NCBI GenBank assembly: GCA_026646655.1 | Contig: JAPKHT010000179.1 | Coordinates: 1 to 10,795 of the forward strand | Source: JADLBR01 sp020847615 | GTDB lineage: Bacteria; Verrucomicrobiota; Verrucomicrobiia; JADLBR01 | Reading direction: 5' to 3' | Length of the DNA: 10,795 bases | Shown: in pieces, positions 1 to 7,675 of the stretch | Position numbering within the stretch: position 1 is the stretch's first letter | Layout of the letters: each line of letters starts with the position of its first letter | Translations under genes and position numbers: made by a program | Notes under the pieces: generated by a model | What the model was told of the DNA's origin: nothing | Databases searched by the model: none | What the model saw: the letters and a program-made list of their open reading frames with translations, nothing else

Positions 1-510
1 CGCGGCGCGAGCGTGGCCCGCGGCTATTTCGGGAATCCGGAGATGACCGCCGAGGTGTTCGAGGCGCGCCTCCCCGGTGCGGGTGAGGTCCCCTTCCTGC
101 GCACCGGCGATCTCGGGTTCCTGCGCTGCGGCCAGCTCTTCGTCACCGGTCGATCCAAGGACCTGATCATCATCCGCGGGCGAAATTTCTATGCCGAGGA
201 CATCGAGCACGCGATCGACGGCCTCCATGTCGGTCTTCGCACCGGACACTGCGCCGCCTTCTCCGTGGATCTCGGCGAGCGCGAGCACCTCGTCATCGTC
301 CACGAGGTGGAACCGCGCACCCGCGATCTGGACGCGGACGCGGCTTTCCGGGCGATCCGGCGGGCCGTGGTCTCGCGCCATGACGTCGAGGTGCACGCCA
401 TCGTGCTGACCAAGGCCGGTTCAATTCCCAGGACCTCCAGCGGCAAGACGCGGCGCTCCGCCTGCCGCGATGTCTATCTCGGCGGGCAACTCCCGATCCT
501 CGCCGCCTGG
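1..510 (+). other. FAAL AMP-binding domain, C-terminal part
   Basis: Only the end of the large lobe and the mobile C-terminal subdomain are present. The ATP ribose-binding Asp is in RTGDLGF (residue 37 of the visible protein) and the hinge is GRSKD (50-54). The A10-type lysine is Lys149 in TSSGKTRR, so the visible half of the active site is intact. The domain closes at AAWQIEPEP. Confidence 0.9.
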
Positions 511-942
511 CAGATCGAACCCGAACCAAGCACCGCGGAATCGGGTGCGCCCGTTCCGGTCGCCCCCACCCCGGCCCGCTCCGCCCCCGAGATCGAGGCG
601 TGGCTCACGGAACGGATCGGCGCGCGCCTGGGCATCCCGGCCAAGGACATCGGCATCACCACGCCCTTCTTCGAGTTTGGTCTCGGCTCGCTCGATGCGG
701 TCGAACTGGCCGTCGGACTGGAGCGCTGGCTCGGGCGCCGGCTCTCCCCCATCGCCATCTACAACCACCCGAACATCGCCGCCCTCGCGCGCTGGTTGGC
801 CGAGCCGGTGCCAGAACCGGCGATTCCCGGCCCATCCCCCGCTCCGGCGGGGGCGCCCACCGTCGACGATATCCGCAAGCTCTCGGACGAACAATTGGCG
901 GCCATGGTGCAAGAGGAGATGTCCAGGGCCGACTCGAACTGA
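1..942 (+). CDS. Fatty acyl-AMP ligase-ACP loading protein, 5' partial
   Basis: The frame is open from the first base, so the true start lies upstream; 313 codons are visible. Visible residues 1-170 are the end of an adenylate-forming enzyme: SVARGYFGNPEMT, FLRTGDLGF (Asp37), the hinge GRSKDLIIIRGRN (50-62) and the catalytic-lysine motif RTSSGKTRR (Lys149). The strings FLRTGDLGF, LFVTGRSKDLIIIRGRN and Y.EDIE are typical of fatty acyl-AMP ligases rather than NRPS adenylation domains. The FAAL-specific insertion would be upstream and is not seen, so an acyl-CoA-ligase-like member cannot be fully excluded. A proline/alanine-rich linker (about 170-195) leads to an ACP with attachment Ser230, then a charged tail. 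The family activates a free fatty acid as acyl-AMP and passes it to a carrier. Here this most likely loads the starter of the assembly line. The next gene starts 21 bp downstream. Confidence 0.93.
   Translation, partial: RGASVARGYFGNPEMTAEVFEARLPGAGEVPFLRTGDLGFLRCGQLFVTGRSKDLIIIRGRNFYAEDIEHAIDGLHVGLRTGHCAAFSVDLGEREHLVIVHEVEPRTRDLDADAAFRAIRRAVVSRHDVEVHAIVLTKAGSIPRTSSGKTRRSACRDVYLGGQLPILAAWQIEPEPSTAESGAPVPVAPTPARSAPEIEAWLTERIGARLGIPAKDIGITTPFFEFGLGSLDAVELAVGLERWLGRRLSPIAIYNHPNIAALARWLAEPVPEPAIPGPSPAPAGAPTVDDIRKLSDEQLAAMVQEEMSRADSN
589..804 (+). other. ACP domain of the loading protein
   Basis: A carrier fold of about 72 residues from EIEAWLTERI to ALARWLAEP. The phosphopantetheine site is Ser230 in FGLGSLDAVEL. 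The residue before the serine is Gly, not the usual Asp of DSL. The following LERWLGRRLSP and YNHPNIAALA are typical of ACPs fused to or paired with AMP-ligase loading enzymes. Its expected role is to accept the acyl group from the FAAL and present it to the KS of the next protein. Confidence 0.88.
856..939 (+). other. C-terminal tail of loading protein, probable docking segment
   Basis: After a Pro/Ala linker the protein ends in a short acidic, probably helical segment with the core KLSDEQLAAMVQEEM. The upstream protein of a PKS/NRPS handover often ends in such an LS-(D/E)-E-(E/Q)-L helix. The PKS encoded next ends in a similar one (MSEAEMDALI). The docking role is inferred from position and similarity. 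Confidence 0.55.
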
Positions 943-950
943 ACCCCGCT

Positions 951-956
951 GAGAAG
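951..956 (+). promoter_or_regulatory. Ribosome-binding site of the PKS gene
   Basis: GAGAAG lies 7 nt before the ATG at 964, inside the 21-bp gap. It is a partial match to the Shine-Dalgarno consensus at the right distance and supports 964 as the start. No promoter is visible in the gap, so read-through from the upstream gene is expected. Confidence 0.5.
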
Positions 957-963
957 ATCGCAC

Positions 964-1059
964 ATGCAGGACGAAAGCCTCACGCCGCTACAGAACGCGG
1001 TATATCTATTGAAACAGGCCCAGGCCAAGCTCGCCGCGCGCGAGCGGGAGCAATCCCAG
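964..1059 (+). other. N-terminal docking helix of PKS
   Basis: The first 32 residues (core TPLQNAVYLLKQAQAKLA then REREQS) form an amphipathic, charged, probably coiled-coil segment directly before the KS start PIAVVGLGCRFPG. This segment is common on PKS subunits that receive a chain from another protein. The hybrid protein downstream carries a close paralogue. Confidence 0.7.
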
Positions 1060-4000
1060 CCCATCGCGGTGGTGGGCTTGGGCTGCCGCTTTCCCGGGGA
1101 GGCCAACGACCCCGACTCGTTCTGGCGCCTCCTGCGCGACGGCGTCGATGCGATCGAGGAGGTCCCATCCGAACGGTGGGACGTCGATGCGCTCTACGAC
1201 CCCGATCCGGCGGCGCCCGGAAAGATGAACACGCGCTGGGGGGGCTTCCTGCCCCGCGTCGATGAGTTCGACGCAGACTTTTTCGGCATCTCGCCCAGGG
1301 AGGCCATCCGGGTCGACCCCCAGCAGCGCATCCTTCTCGAGGTGGCCTGGGAGGCGCTCGAGGATGCGGGGCTGCCCCCCGCCGAGGCCTCCCGCGTCAG
1401 GGCGGCAACCTTCGTGGGCGCGATCGGCAACGATTATGCCCACCTCCTGTTGCGCGATGTCGAAGACATGGACATCTTCTCGGGCACGGGTGTCAGCCAC
1501 TCGATCCTGGCAAACCGCCTCTCCTATTTCCTGAATCTCACTGGGCCCAGCGTCACCCTGGACACCGCGTGCTCCTCGTCGCTGGTTTCCATTCACCTGG
1601 CGTGCCAGAGCCTCAGGCGGCAGGAGTCCGATCTGGCGCTCGCCGGCGGCGTGAATCTGATCCTGGCCCCGGAGACGACCATGGTCCTGAGCAAGGCCCA
1701 CATGATGGCGCCCGACGGCCGGTGCAAGGCCTTCGATGCCTCGGCCAACGGCTACGTCCGGGGCGAAGGCTGCGGCCTGGTTGTGCTCAAGCGGCTCGCC
1801 GACGCCATGGCCGACGGCAACCGCATCCACGCCGTGATCCGGGGCAGCGCCGTCAATCACGACGGTCGGAGCAATGGGCTCTCCGCGCCCAGTGGCCCGG
1901 CGCAGGTGGCCGTGATCCGCGCCGCGCTGGCCGACTCGATGCTGGATCCCGCGGCGATCGACTATGTCGAGGCCCACGGCACCGGCACGCGGCTGGGTGA
2001 TCCCATCGAGGTCGGGGCACTCTCCGAAGTTCTGATGCGCGACCGTGCGACGGATCGCCCGCTGATGATCGGGTCGGTCAAGACCAACATCGGCCACCTC
2101 GAGAGCGCGGCGGGAATCGCCGGGCTCCTGAAGGTTATCCTCATGATGCGGCACGGGGAGATCCCTCCGCACCTGCACCTCAAGGATATCAATCCACTGC
2201 TGGGCATCGAGGGCGCGCCTATCGAGATCCCGACATCGGCCAAGCCATGGACCCGGCGCGATGGACCGCGGCGGGCGGGCGTCAGTTCCTTTGGTTTCGG
2301 GGGCACGAACGCCCACGTCATCCTCGAGGAGCGACCGGACGAGGAAGCGCCCCCGTCCCCCGCCGACCGCCCGTTCCACGTGGTGACGCTGTCCGCGCGT
2401 TCGCCCGAGGCACTGTCGGCATTGGCCGGGCGATTTGCCGATTGCGCCGAGGCGCAACCGGGGGTCAGCCTGGGCGACCTTGCGCACACCGCAAACACGG
2501 GCCGCGCGCAGTTTGGTCACAGGGCCGCGCTGGTCACCTCCTCGGCCCCCGCCCTGCGCGACAGCCTGCGCCAATTCGTTGCCGAACCCTCGGACTCGGA
2601 TGTCCATCATCGCGAGGCCGACCCCGACCGACCCCCGAAAATCGCCTTCCTATATACCGGCCAAGGCGCGCAGTACGCCGGCATGGCAGGCGCGCTCTAC
2701 GCGGGCCAACCCACCTTCCGCGCGGCGATCGACCGCTGCGCTGAGGTCCTCGCGCCCCTGATGGATCGCACCCTGCAGTCGTTGCTCGACCCCGCGGGCG
2801 GCGCGCCACTCGATCAGACGGGCTACACGCAACCCGTCATGTTCGCCATCGAATACGCCCTGACCGCACTGTGGCGCGAATGGGGCGTCATCCCGTCCGC
2901 CGTGATGGGCCACAGCGTCGGCGAGTTTGCCGCGGCTTGCGAGGCCGGCGTGTTCCCCATGGAGGATGGCCTGCGCCTGATCGCCGAACGGGCGCGGCTG
3001 ATGCAGGCACTTCCAGCGGGCGGCCTCATGGCCGTGGTCTTTGCCACCGAGGCGCGGGTCGCGGCGGCGATTCAGCCGCATGGCGACCGCATTTCGATCG
3101 CGGGCCTCAACGGGCCCGAGAGCATCGGGATCTCGGGCGACGCGGCCGCCGTGCGCGAGGTGCTCGCCCAGTTCGAGGGCGCGGGTGTGGAGACCCGGAC
3201 ACTGGTCACCTCACACGCCTTCCACTCGCGCCACATGGATCCCATCCTGGAACCCCTGCGAGCGGCTGCGGCGGGCCTCGCGTGCACCGCGCCCTCCGTC
3301 CCCATCATCTCCAACCTCACGGGCGCGCCCGCCGATGCCACGACCTACGCCGACCCAGGCTACTGGAGCCGGCACGCCCGCTCCCCGGTCCGCTTCGCCG
3401 AGGGGATGCGCGCCCTCGATGCGCACGGTTGCGAGATTTTCCTCGAGATCGGCCCCGCCCCAGTCCTTGTCGGCATGGGGCGGCACTGCTTGCCGAACGG
3501 CGATCGCGCGTGGCTCGCCTCGCTCCGCCCGGGCCGCGACGATTGGCAAACGCTCCTCGACAGCGTGGCGCAACTCTGGACGCGCGGGGCGAGGATCGAC
3601 TGGGCGGGCCTTGACCGCGGCCATCCCCGCCGCTGCATCTCCCTGCCCCCCTACCCGTTCCAGCGACGCCGATACTGGATGCGGGAACTGAGCGGCCAGG
3701 CGCCCGGCGCCGCCATCCCGATGCGCGCCATGGCCGGCGGCCATCCCCTGCTCGGGGCCCGGGTTCCCGTCGCGACTCAGGAGAGCGTGTTCCAATCGCA
3801 GATCACCGCGCACCGACCCGCGATCCTGGGCCACCACCGGATCCAGGGCCGCGTGATCGTCCCCGGATCCGCATATCTGGAGATGGCGCTGGCCGCCGCA
3901 GCGGCGACCTTCGGAAAAGCATGGCACGTCGCGGGCGCCTCCCTGCTCGAGCCGCTCATCCCCGCGAAATCCCCCGTCTCCCTCCAGACGATCGTGACCC

Positions 4001-7000
4001 CCGAGGGGCCGGGCAAGGCCAGTTTCCGCATCGTCAGTCTACCGGACGTCTCGGGCACCGGAGGCGCGTCCATGCCCGACTTCGTCACCCACGCCGTGGG
4101 CCGCCTGGAGGCGCCCACGCTTGCGCCGACCGCGGTCACCGACATCCAGGCCGTGCGCGCGCGGTTCGTGGGCGAACCGTTCGACGAGGCGTGGCGATCG
4201 TCCGCACTCCGGAAATCCGGCCTCGAGCCCGGGCCCACCTTCTGCTGGGCCAAGCTGCACTGGGTCCAGGGGAGCGAGGCCTGGGCGGAGCTGCGGGAAT
4301 CGGGCGACGACGATCGCGCGGGGGACTACCAGTTCCATCCCGGCCTGCTGGACAGCGCGTTCCAGCTGCTGGGCGCCGCGCTGCCGGGTGCCGGAACCGG
4401 GATCGACGCGTACGTGCCGGTTGCGGTGGGCGGCCTGCGACTCCACGAGCCGCCGGTCGCCGCCGCGCGCCTGTGGGCCACCCTCACATCACACGACGGC
4501 AAAGTCGCTCGCGGCGATATCCGCGTGCTGGACGCCTCGGGTCGGACGCTTGCCGAAATCGAGGGCCTCCAACTCCGACGGGTGCCGCGCGATTGGCTCG
4601 CCCGCCTCGTGGCCGAACCAGCCCCCGAATGGTGCCACCACCTCGTCTGGACAAAACGGCCCGCGCAAACCAGCGCCGCCCCGCCGCAGCCCGGATCGTG
4701 GCTGGTGTTTGACTCGAAGGAGACGCTGGGGCCCGCCCTGGCCGAACGCCTCGCCGCCGGTGGCCATCGCTGCGAGGTGATCGCGGCGGGCGCAGATGCC
4801 GAGTCGCAACGCGCCGCCCTGCTCGCTTTCGCCGCGGGTCCCGACTGCCGGGGGATCATCTATCTCGACGCCAGTGGCGCGCATGTGAGCGGCGCGCCCG
4901 ATTTCGATGCGGCCCGCGCGCATGGATGGGGGGGCATCCTGGACGTGGTTCACGCGATCGAGGCCTCCGCGGCCGCGACCCCGCCAAGGCTTTTCGTCTG
5001 CACGCGCGGCGCGCAACCCGCGGGCGACGCGCCGCACCAGCTCGCCCTCGCACAGGCGCCCGCCTGGGGCTTGGCGCGAGTCATCGCCACCGAGCACCCC
5101 GAGCTGCACCCCACCCTCATTGACCTCGATCCTCGCGACCCGACGCCCGCCGATACCCTCTGCGGCGAACTCCTCGCCTCCGATCGCGAGGACCAGGTCG
5201 CCCACCGCGGCGCGGATCGCTTCGTCGCCAGGCTCCGCCGTTTGCCCCGCGGCGACAGCGGCGAACTCAAGGTGCCCGCCGGCGAAGCCTACCGGCTGGA
5301 CATCACCTCCAGGGGACAGCTGGACCACGTGGCCCTGCGGCCCGTCTTCCGCCGCCAGCCAGGCCCAGGGGAAGTCGAGATCCGGGTGCGCGCCACAGGA
5401 TTGAACTTCCGCGATGTCCTCAACGTCCTCGACCTCTACCCAGGCGAACCCGGTCCTTTGGGTGGCGAGTGCTCGGGCGAAGTCATCGCAGTCGGAGATG
5501 GCGTCGCGCACATAAAGCCCGGCGACGCCGTCCTCGCGCTCGCGCCCGCGAGTTTCGCGAGCCACGCGCTGACGCTCGCGCAGTTCGTCGCACCCAAGCC
5601 AGAACACATGGGCTTCGAGGAGGCCGCCACAATTCCCATATGCTTCCTCACGGCCCACCTCGCGCTGCACGAGCTCGGCCGCCTCAAGCCGGGCGAGCGC
5701 GTATTGATCCACGCGGCGTCCGGGGGCGTTGGCCTGGCCGCGATCCAGATCGCCCGCCAGATCGGCGCGGAGATCTTCGCGACCGCGGGCAGCGAGCGGA
5801 AGCGCGACTACCTCAGGTCGGTCGGCATCGCGCACGTCATGGATTCCCGCTCCGTCGAGTTCGCGCAACAGATCCTGTCGGCCACCGCCGGCCAGGGCGT
5901 CGACCTGGTCGTCAACTCGTTGACCGGAGAGGCCATCCAGGCCGGATTGTCCGCGCTCCGGCCCGGCGGGCGCTTCATCGAACTTGGAAAGACGGACCTC
6001 TGGGACCAGGCCAGGGTGGACGCGTTCAGGCCCGGCGTTTCGTTCCACGCCATCGCCCTCGATCGTATGATGGCCGAGGCCCCCGATGCGGTCGGCCGCC
6101 TGATCCGCGACGTGATGCCTGGCTTCGCCGAACGGCGCCTCGAACCCCTGCCCCTGCGAACGTTCCCCATCGGGCGCATCGTGGATGCCTTGCGCCACAT
6201 GGCCAAGACCGAGCACATCGGCAAGATCGTCATCGCGGCGCACGCGGACATGGATCTCGGCGACCGTGGATTCGCCCTCCGCGACGACGGCAGCTATCTC
6301 GTCACCGGCGGCCTCGGCGGCCTGGGCCTGAAGCTCGCGCGCTGGCTCGTCGACCGCGGCGCGCGGCAACTGGTGCTTGTTGGCCGCTCGTCCCCATCCG
6401 AGGAGGCGACCCGGGCCATCGCGGGCCTCGAGGCCGACGGCGCCCGCGTCGCGGTCCGCAATTGCGATGTCTCCAGCCCGACCGACGTGGCCCACCTTGT
6501 CGCGATGTTTGGCCGCGACCTGCCCCCCCTCCGCGGCATATTCCACCTCGCGGGCGTGCTGGACGACGGCATCCTGCGCGAGCAGACACGTGAGCGCTTC
6601 GACCGCGTCATGGCCGCGAAGATGCGCGGGGCCTGGTCGTTGCACGAGATGACGCTCGACCAACCCCTGGACCTATTCGTCCTGTTCTCGTCCGCCGCCT
6701 CCCTGCTCGGCGCCCCCGGCCAAAGCAATTATGCTTCCGCAAATGCGTTTCTCGATGCGCTCGCCCACTATCGCAGGGCGGGGAATCGTTGCGCCCTGAG
6801 CGTCAATTGGGGCCCGTGGGCCGAGGTCGGCATGGCCGCGCGCCTCTCGGAATCCGACCTCCGCCGCAGCGCGGCGGCGGGTTTCGAGCAGATCCAGCCC
6901 GAGCGGGGCCTGGAGACACTCGAGCGCCTGCTCATCGAGGACCGCACGCAGGCAGCCGTATTGCCCGTCGACTGGAAGAAGCTCCTCGGGCGTTTGCCCG

Positions 7001-7524
7001 CGGGCGGCGAACCGGCCTACCTGCACGACATCGCGCAGGAATCCCGCGAGGAAGGCGCCGGCGGCGCAGCGGGCCCGCCAGTCCTGTTGGACAAATTGCG
7101 CTCCGTCACGCCCGCCGAAAGACTCGACCTGGCACTATCGCACATGCGGCAACAGGCGGCGCGCGTCCTCGCCATGGGCGACTCCGAGCTTCCCGATCCC
7201 CGCCGCATGCTCAACGAGCTGGGGTTTGACTCGCTGACCGGCGTCGAGTTCTGCAACCGGGTCGGGCGCTCGATCGGCCAGCACATCAACCCCACCGCGC
7301 TCTTCGATCACCCGACGCTCGAGCGGTTCGCGCGCCACGTGGTCTGCGACGTCCTGCGGCTCGATGTGTCCACCGCGGAGGAGGCCGAGGCCCGCCCCGA
7401 GAAAGGACCCGATCCCGACGCGCAGGCCCTGGCCGAAGTCCAGGGGATGTCGGAGGCGGAAATGGATGCCCTGATAACGCAGCACCTCGAGCGCATGCCG
7501 GGCGCCCCACCCCCGGGGTCCTGA
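964..7524 (+). CDS. Fully reducing type I PKS module (KS-AT-DH-ER-KR-ACP)
   Basis: A complete 2186-residue single-module cis-AT PKS. Domain order: N-terminal docking helix (1-32), KS (33-456), AT (559-844), post-AT linker ending LPPYPFQRRRYW (Tyr897), DH (927-1206), structural KR subdomain (1219-1439), ER (1450-1760), catalytic KR (1776-1959), ACP (2053-2126) and a C-terminal tail (2151-2186). All catalytic motifs look intact. The 220 residues between DH and ER fit the structural half of a KR, leaving no room for a methyltransferase. The AT motif HAFH predicts malonyl-CoA. The module should therefore add two carbons and reduce the beta-carbon fully to a methylene. With the FAAL-ACP upstream, the likely substrate is a fatty acyl chain and the likely product the same chain two saturated carbons longer. 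The ATG at 964 is preceded by a fitting ribosome-binding site. The next gene starts 40 bp after the stop. Confidence 0.97.
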   Translation: MQDESLTPLQNAVYLLKQAQAKLAAREREQSQPIAVVGLGCRFPGEANDPDSFWRLLRDGVDAIEEVPSERWDVDALYDPDPAAPGKMNTRWGGFLPRVDEFDADFFGISPREAIRVDPQQRILLEVAWEALEDAGLPPAEASRVRAATFVGAIGNDYAHLLLRDVEDMDIFSGTGVSHSILANRLSYFLNLTGPSVTLDTACSSSLVSIHLACQSLRRQESDLALAGGVNLILAPETTMVLSKAHMMAPDGRCKAFDASANGYVRGEGCGLVVLKRLADAMADGNRIHAVIRGSAVNHDGRSNGLSAPSGPAQVAVIRAALADSMLDPAAIDYVEAHGTGTRLGDPIEVGALSEVLMRDRATDRPLMIGSVKTNIGHLESAAGIAGLLKVILMMRHGEIPPHLHLKDINPLLGIEGAPIEIPTSAKPWTRRDGPRRAGVSSFGFGGTNAHVILEERPDEEAPPSPADRPFHVVTLSARSPEALSALAGRFADCAEAQPGVSLGDLAHTANTGRAQFGHRAALVTSSAPALRDSLRQFVAEPSDSDVHHREADPDRPPKIAFLYTGQGAQYAGMAGALYAGQPTFRAAIDRCAEVLAPLMDRTLQSLLDPAGGAPLDQTGYTQPVMFAIEYALTALWREWGVIPSAVMGHSVGEFAAACEAGVFPMEDGLRLIAERARLMQALPAGGLMAVVFATEARVAAAIQPHGDRISIAGLNGPESIGISGDAAAVREVLAQFEGAGVETRTLVTSHAFHSRHMDPILEPLRAAAAGLACTAPSVPIISNLTGAPADATTYADPGYWSRHARSPVRFAEGMRALDAHGCEIFLEIGPAPVLVGMGRHCLPNGDRAWLASLRPGRDDWQTLLDSVAQLWTRGARIDWAGLDRGHPRRCISLPPYPFQRRRYWMRELSGQAPGAAIPMRAMAGGHPLLGARVPVATQESVFQSQITAHRPAILGHHRIQGRVIVPGSAYLEMALAAAAATFGKAWHVAGASLLEPLIPAKSPVSLQTIVTPEGPGKASFRIVSLPDVSGTGGASMPDFVTHAVGRLEAPTLAPTAVTDIQAVRARFVGEPFDEAWRSSALRKSGLEPGPTFCWAKLHWVQGSEAWAELRESGDDDRAGDYQFHPGLLDSAFQLLGAALPGAGTGIDAYVPVAVGGLRLHEPPVAAARLWATLTSHDGKVARGDIRVLDASGRTLAEIEGLQLRRVPRDWLARLVAEPAPEWCHHLVWTKRPAQTSAAPPQPGSWLVFDSKETLGPALAERLAAGGHRCEVIAAGADAESQRAALLAFAAGPDCRGIIYLDASGAHVSGAPDFDAARAHGWGGILDVVHAIEASAAATPPRLFVCTRGAQPAGDAPHQLALAQAPAWGLARVIATEHPELHPTLIDLDPRDPTPADTLCGELLASDREDQVAHRGADRFVARLRRLPRGDSGELKVPAGEAYRLDITSRGQLDHVALRPVFRRQPGPGEVEIRVRATGLNFRDVLNVLDLYPGEPGPLGGECSGEVIAVGDGVAHIKPGDAVLALAPASFASHALTLAQFVAPKPEHMGFEEAATIPICFLTAHLALHELGRLKPGERVLIHAASGGVGLAAIQIARQIGAEIFATAGSERKRDYLRSVGIAHVMDSRSVEFAQQILSATAGQGVDLVVNSLTGEAIQAGLSALRPGGRFIELGKTDLWDQARVDAFRPGVSFHAIALDRMMAEAPDAVGRLIRDVMPGFAERRLEPLPLRTFPIGRIVDALRHMAKTEHIGKIVIAAHADMDLGDRGFALRDDGSYLVTGGLGGLGLKLARWLVDRGARQLVLVGRSSPSEEATRAIAGLEADGARVAVRNCDVSSPTDVAHLVAMFGRDLPPLRGIFHLAGVLDDGILREQTRERFDRVMAAKMRGAWSLHEMTLDQPLDLFVLFSSAASLLGAPGQSNYASANAFLDALAHYRRAGNRCALSVNWGPWAEVGMAARLSESDLRRSAAAGFEQIQPERGLETLERLLIEDRTQAAVLPVDWKKLLGRLPAGGEPAYLHDIAQESREEGAGGAAGPPVLLDKLRSVTPAERLDLALSHMRQQAARVLAMGDSELPDPRRMLNELGFDSLTGVEFCNRVGRSIGQHINPTALFDHPTLERFARHVVCDVLRLDVSTAEEAEARPEKGPDPDAQALAEVQGMSEAEMDALITQHLERMPGAPPPGS
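1060..2331 (+). other. Ketosynthase domain, complete catalytic triad
   Basis: Begins PIAVVGLGCRFPG and ends FGFGGTNAHVILEE. The nucleophile is Cys203 in DTACSSSL. The condensation histidines are His338 in EAHGTGT and His378 in KTNIGHLESAAG. All three residues are present, so decarboxylative condensation should be possible, unlike in the KS of the next gene. Confidence 0.96.
2638..3495 (+). other. Acyltransferase domain, malonyl-CoA type
   Basis: About 286 residues starting KIAFLYTGQGAQYAGM. The nucleophile is Ser651 in GHSVGEFAAACEAGV. HAFH (751-754) is the motif associated with malonyl-CoA (YASH marks methylmalonyl-CoA), and its last His is the expected catalytic base. The domain ends near EIGPAPVLVGMG. 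It is a useful full-length reference for the degenerate AT in the third protein. Confidence 0.95.
3742..4581 (+). other. Dehydratase domain
   Basis: A double-hotdog DH beginning HPLLGARVPV. The catalytic His958 lies in HRIQGRVIVP, which fits HxxxGxxxxP exactly, and PGSAYLEMA follows. The second-half catalytic Asp1130 is in LLDSAFQLLG. Both catalytic residues are present, so dehydration of the beta-hydroxyl is expected. Confidence 0.92.
4615..5280 (+). other. Structural (non-catalytic) KR subdomain
   Basis: Residues 1218-1439 between DH and ER hold the pattern of the truncated Rossmann subdomain that braces the catalytic KR half in reducing modules: HHLVWTK, GSWLVFD, GIIYLDAS, RLFVCTRGAQ, APAWGLARVIATEHP and LIDLDP. 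No SAM-binding motif is seen, so it is not a C-methyltransferase. Confidence 0.8.
5311..6243 (+). other. Enoylreductase domain
   Basis: An MDR-type ER inserted between the two KR halves. It shows VRATGLNFRDVLNVL near its start, GGECSGEV, and the NADPH-binding motif HAASGGVGLAAIQIARQ (from His1583), ending with HIGKIVIAA. It looks complete, so the enoyl intermediate should be reduced to a saturated chain. Confidence 0.94.
6289..6840 (+). other. Ketoreductase domain, B-type motif
   Basis: The NADPH-binding motif is YLVTGGLGGLGLKLA (1782-1788 glycine region). The catalytic set is Ser1910 (FSSAAS), Tyr1923 (QSNYASANAF) and Asn1927. LDD (1866-1868, in AGVLDDGIL) marks a B-type KR, which normally gives the D-configured (3R) beta-hydroxyl, the usual DH substrate. 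The stereochemical mark is lost after ER action. Confidence 0.94.
7120..7341 (+). other. ACP domain of PKS
   Basis: A PKS-type carrier with phosphopantetheine Ser2090 in LGFDSLTGVEFCNR, followed by the helix-III pattern INPTALFDHPTLERFARHV. Its DSL motif contrasts with GSL in the loading ACP and GGHSL in the carrier of the next protein. Confidence 0.94.
7414..7521 (+). other. C-terminal tail of PKS, probable docking segment
   Basis: After an acidic linker the protein ends with a helical stretch whose core is VQGMSEAEMDALITQHLERM, then a Pro/Gly end. It matches the loading protein's tail in type (KLSDEQLAAMVQEEM). Position suggests it hands the chain to the N-terminal helix of the protein starting at 7565. 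The docking role is inferred. Confidence 0.55.
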
Positions 7525-7564
7525 ATCCGTCGCGCCCGCACCCGCCACACGCCGAGCCAAGAGC

Positions 7565-7675
7565 ATGGGTCCCATCGAAGATCGACTCAAGGGAATGACC
7601 CCCCTGCAGCGCGCGGTCTTCGCGCTCAAGCAAACCCAGGCGCGGCTCGAGGCACTGGAGCGCCAGCGCTCGGAA
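7565..7675 (+). other. N-terminal docking helix of hybrid protein
   Basis: Residues 1-37 (core TPLQRAVFALKQTQARLEAL) precede the KS start PIAIVGMACRFPG. It is clearly paralogous to the N-terminus of the PKS at 964, sharing TPLQ.AV..LKQ.QA.L...ER. Its expected partner is the C-terminal tail of the PKS encoded just upstream. Confidence 0.68.

Noticed and set aside
1006..2610. Long open frame of about 530 codons on the minus strand, opposite the PKS KS and AT
   Set aside because: It lies wholly opposite an unmistakable KS-AT coding sequence, its translation is Arg/Gly/Ala-rich without recognisable motifs, and GC-rich coding DNA often leaves the antisense strand free of stops.
4615..5280. C-methyltransferase domain between DH and ER
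   Set aside because: The length (about 220 residues) and motifs fit the structural KR subdomain, and no SAM-binding glycine motif is seen.
4489..6663. Antisense open frame of about 720 codons opposite DH-ER-KR
   Set aside because: Unusually long, but opposite intact ER and KR motifs. Its translation is rich in Arg, Asp, Gly and Val, with no recognisable domain. Best explained by base composition.
7525..7564. Promoter or terminator between the PKS and hybrid genes
   Set aside because: The gap is only 40 bp and GC-rich, without an inverted repeat followed by T residues or recognisable -35/-10 boxes.
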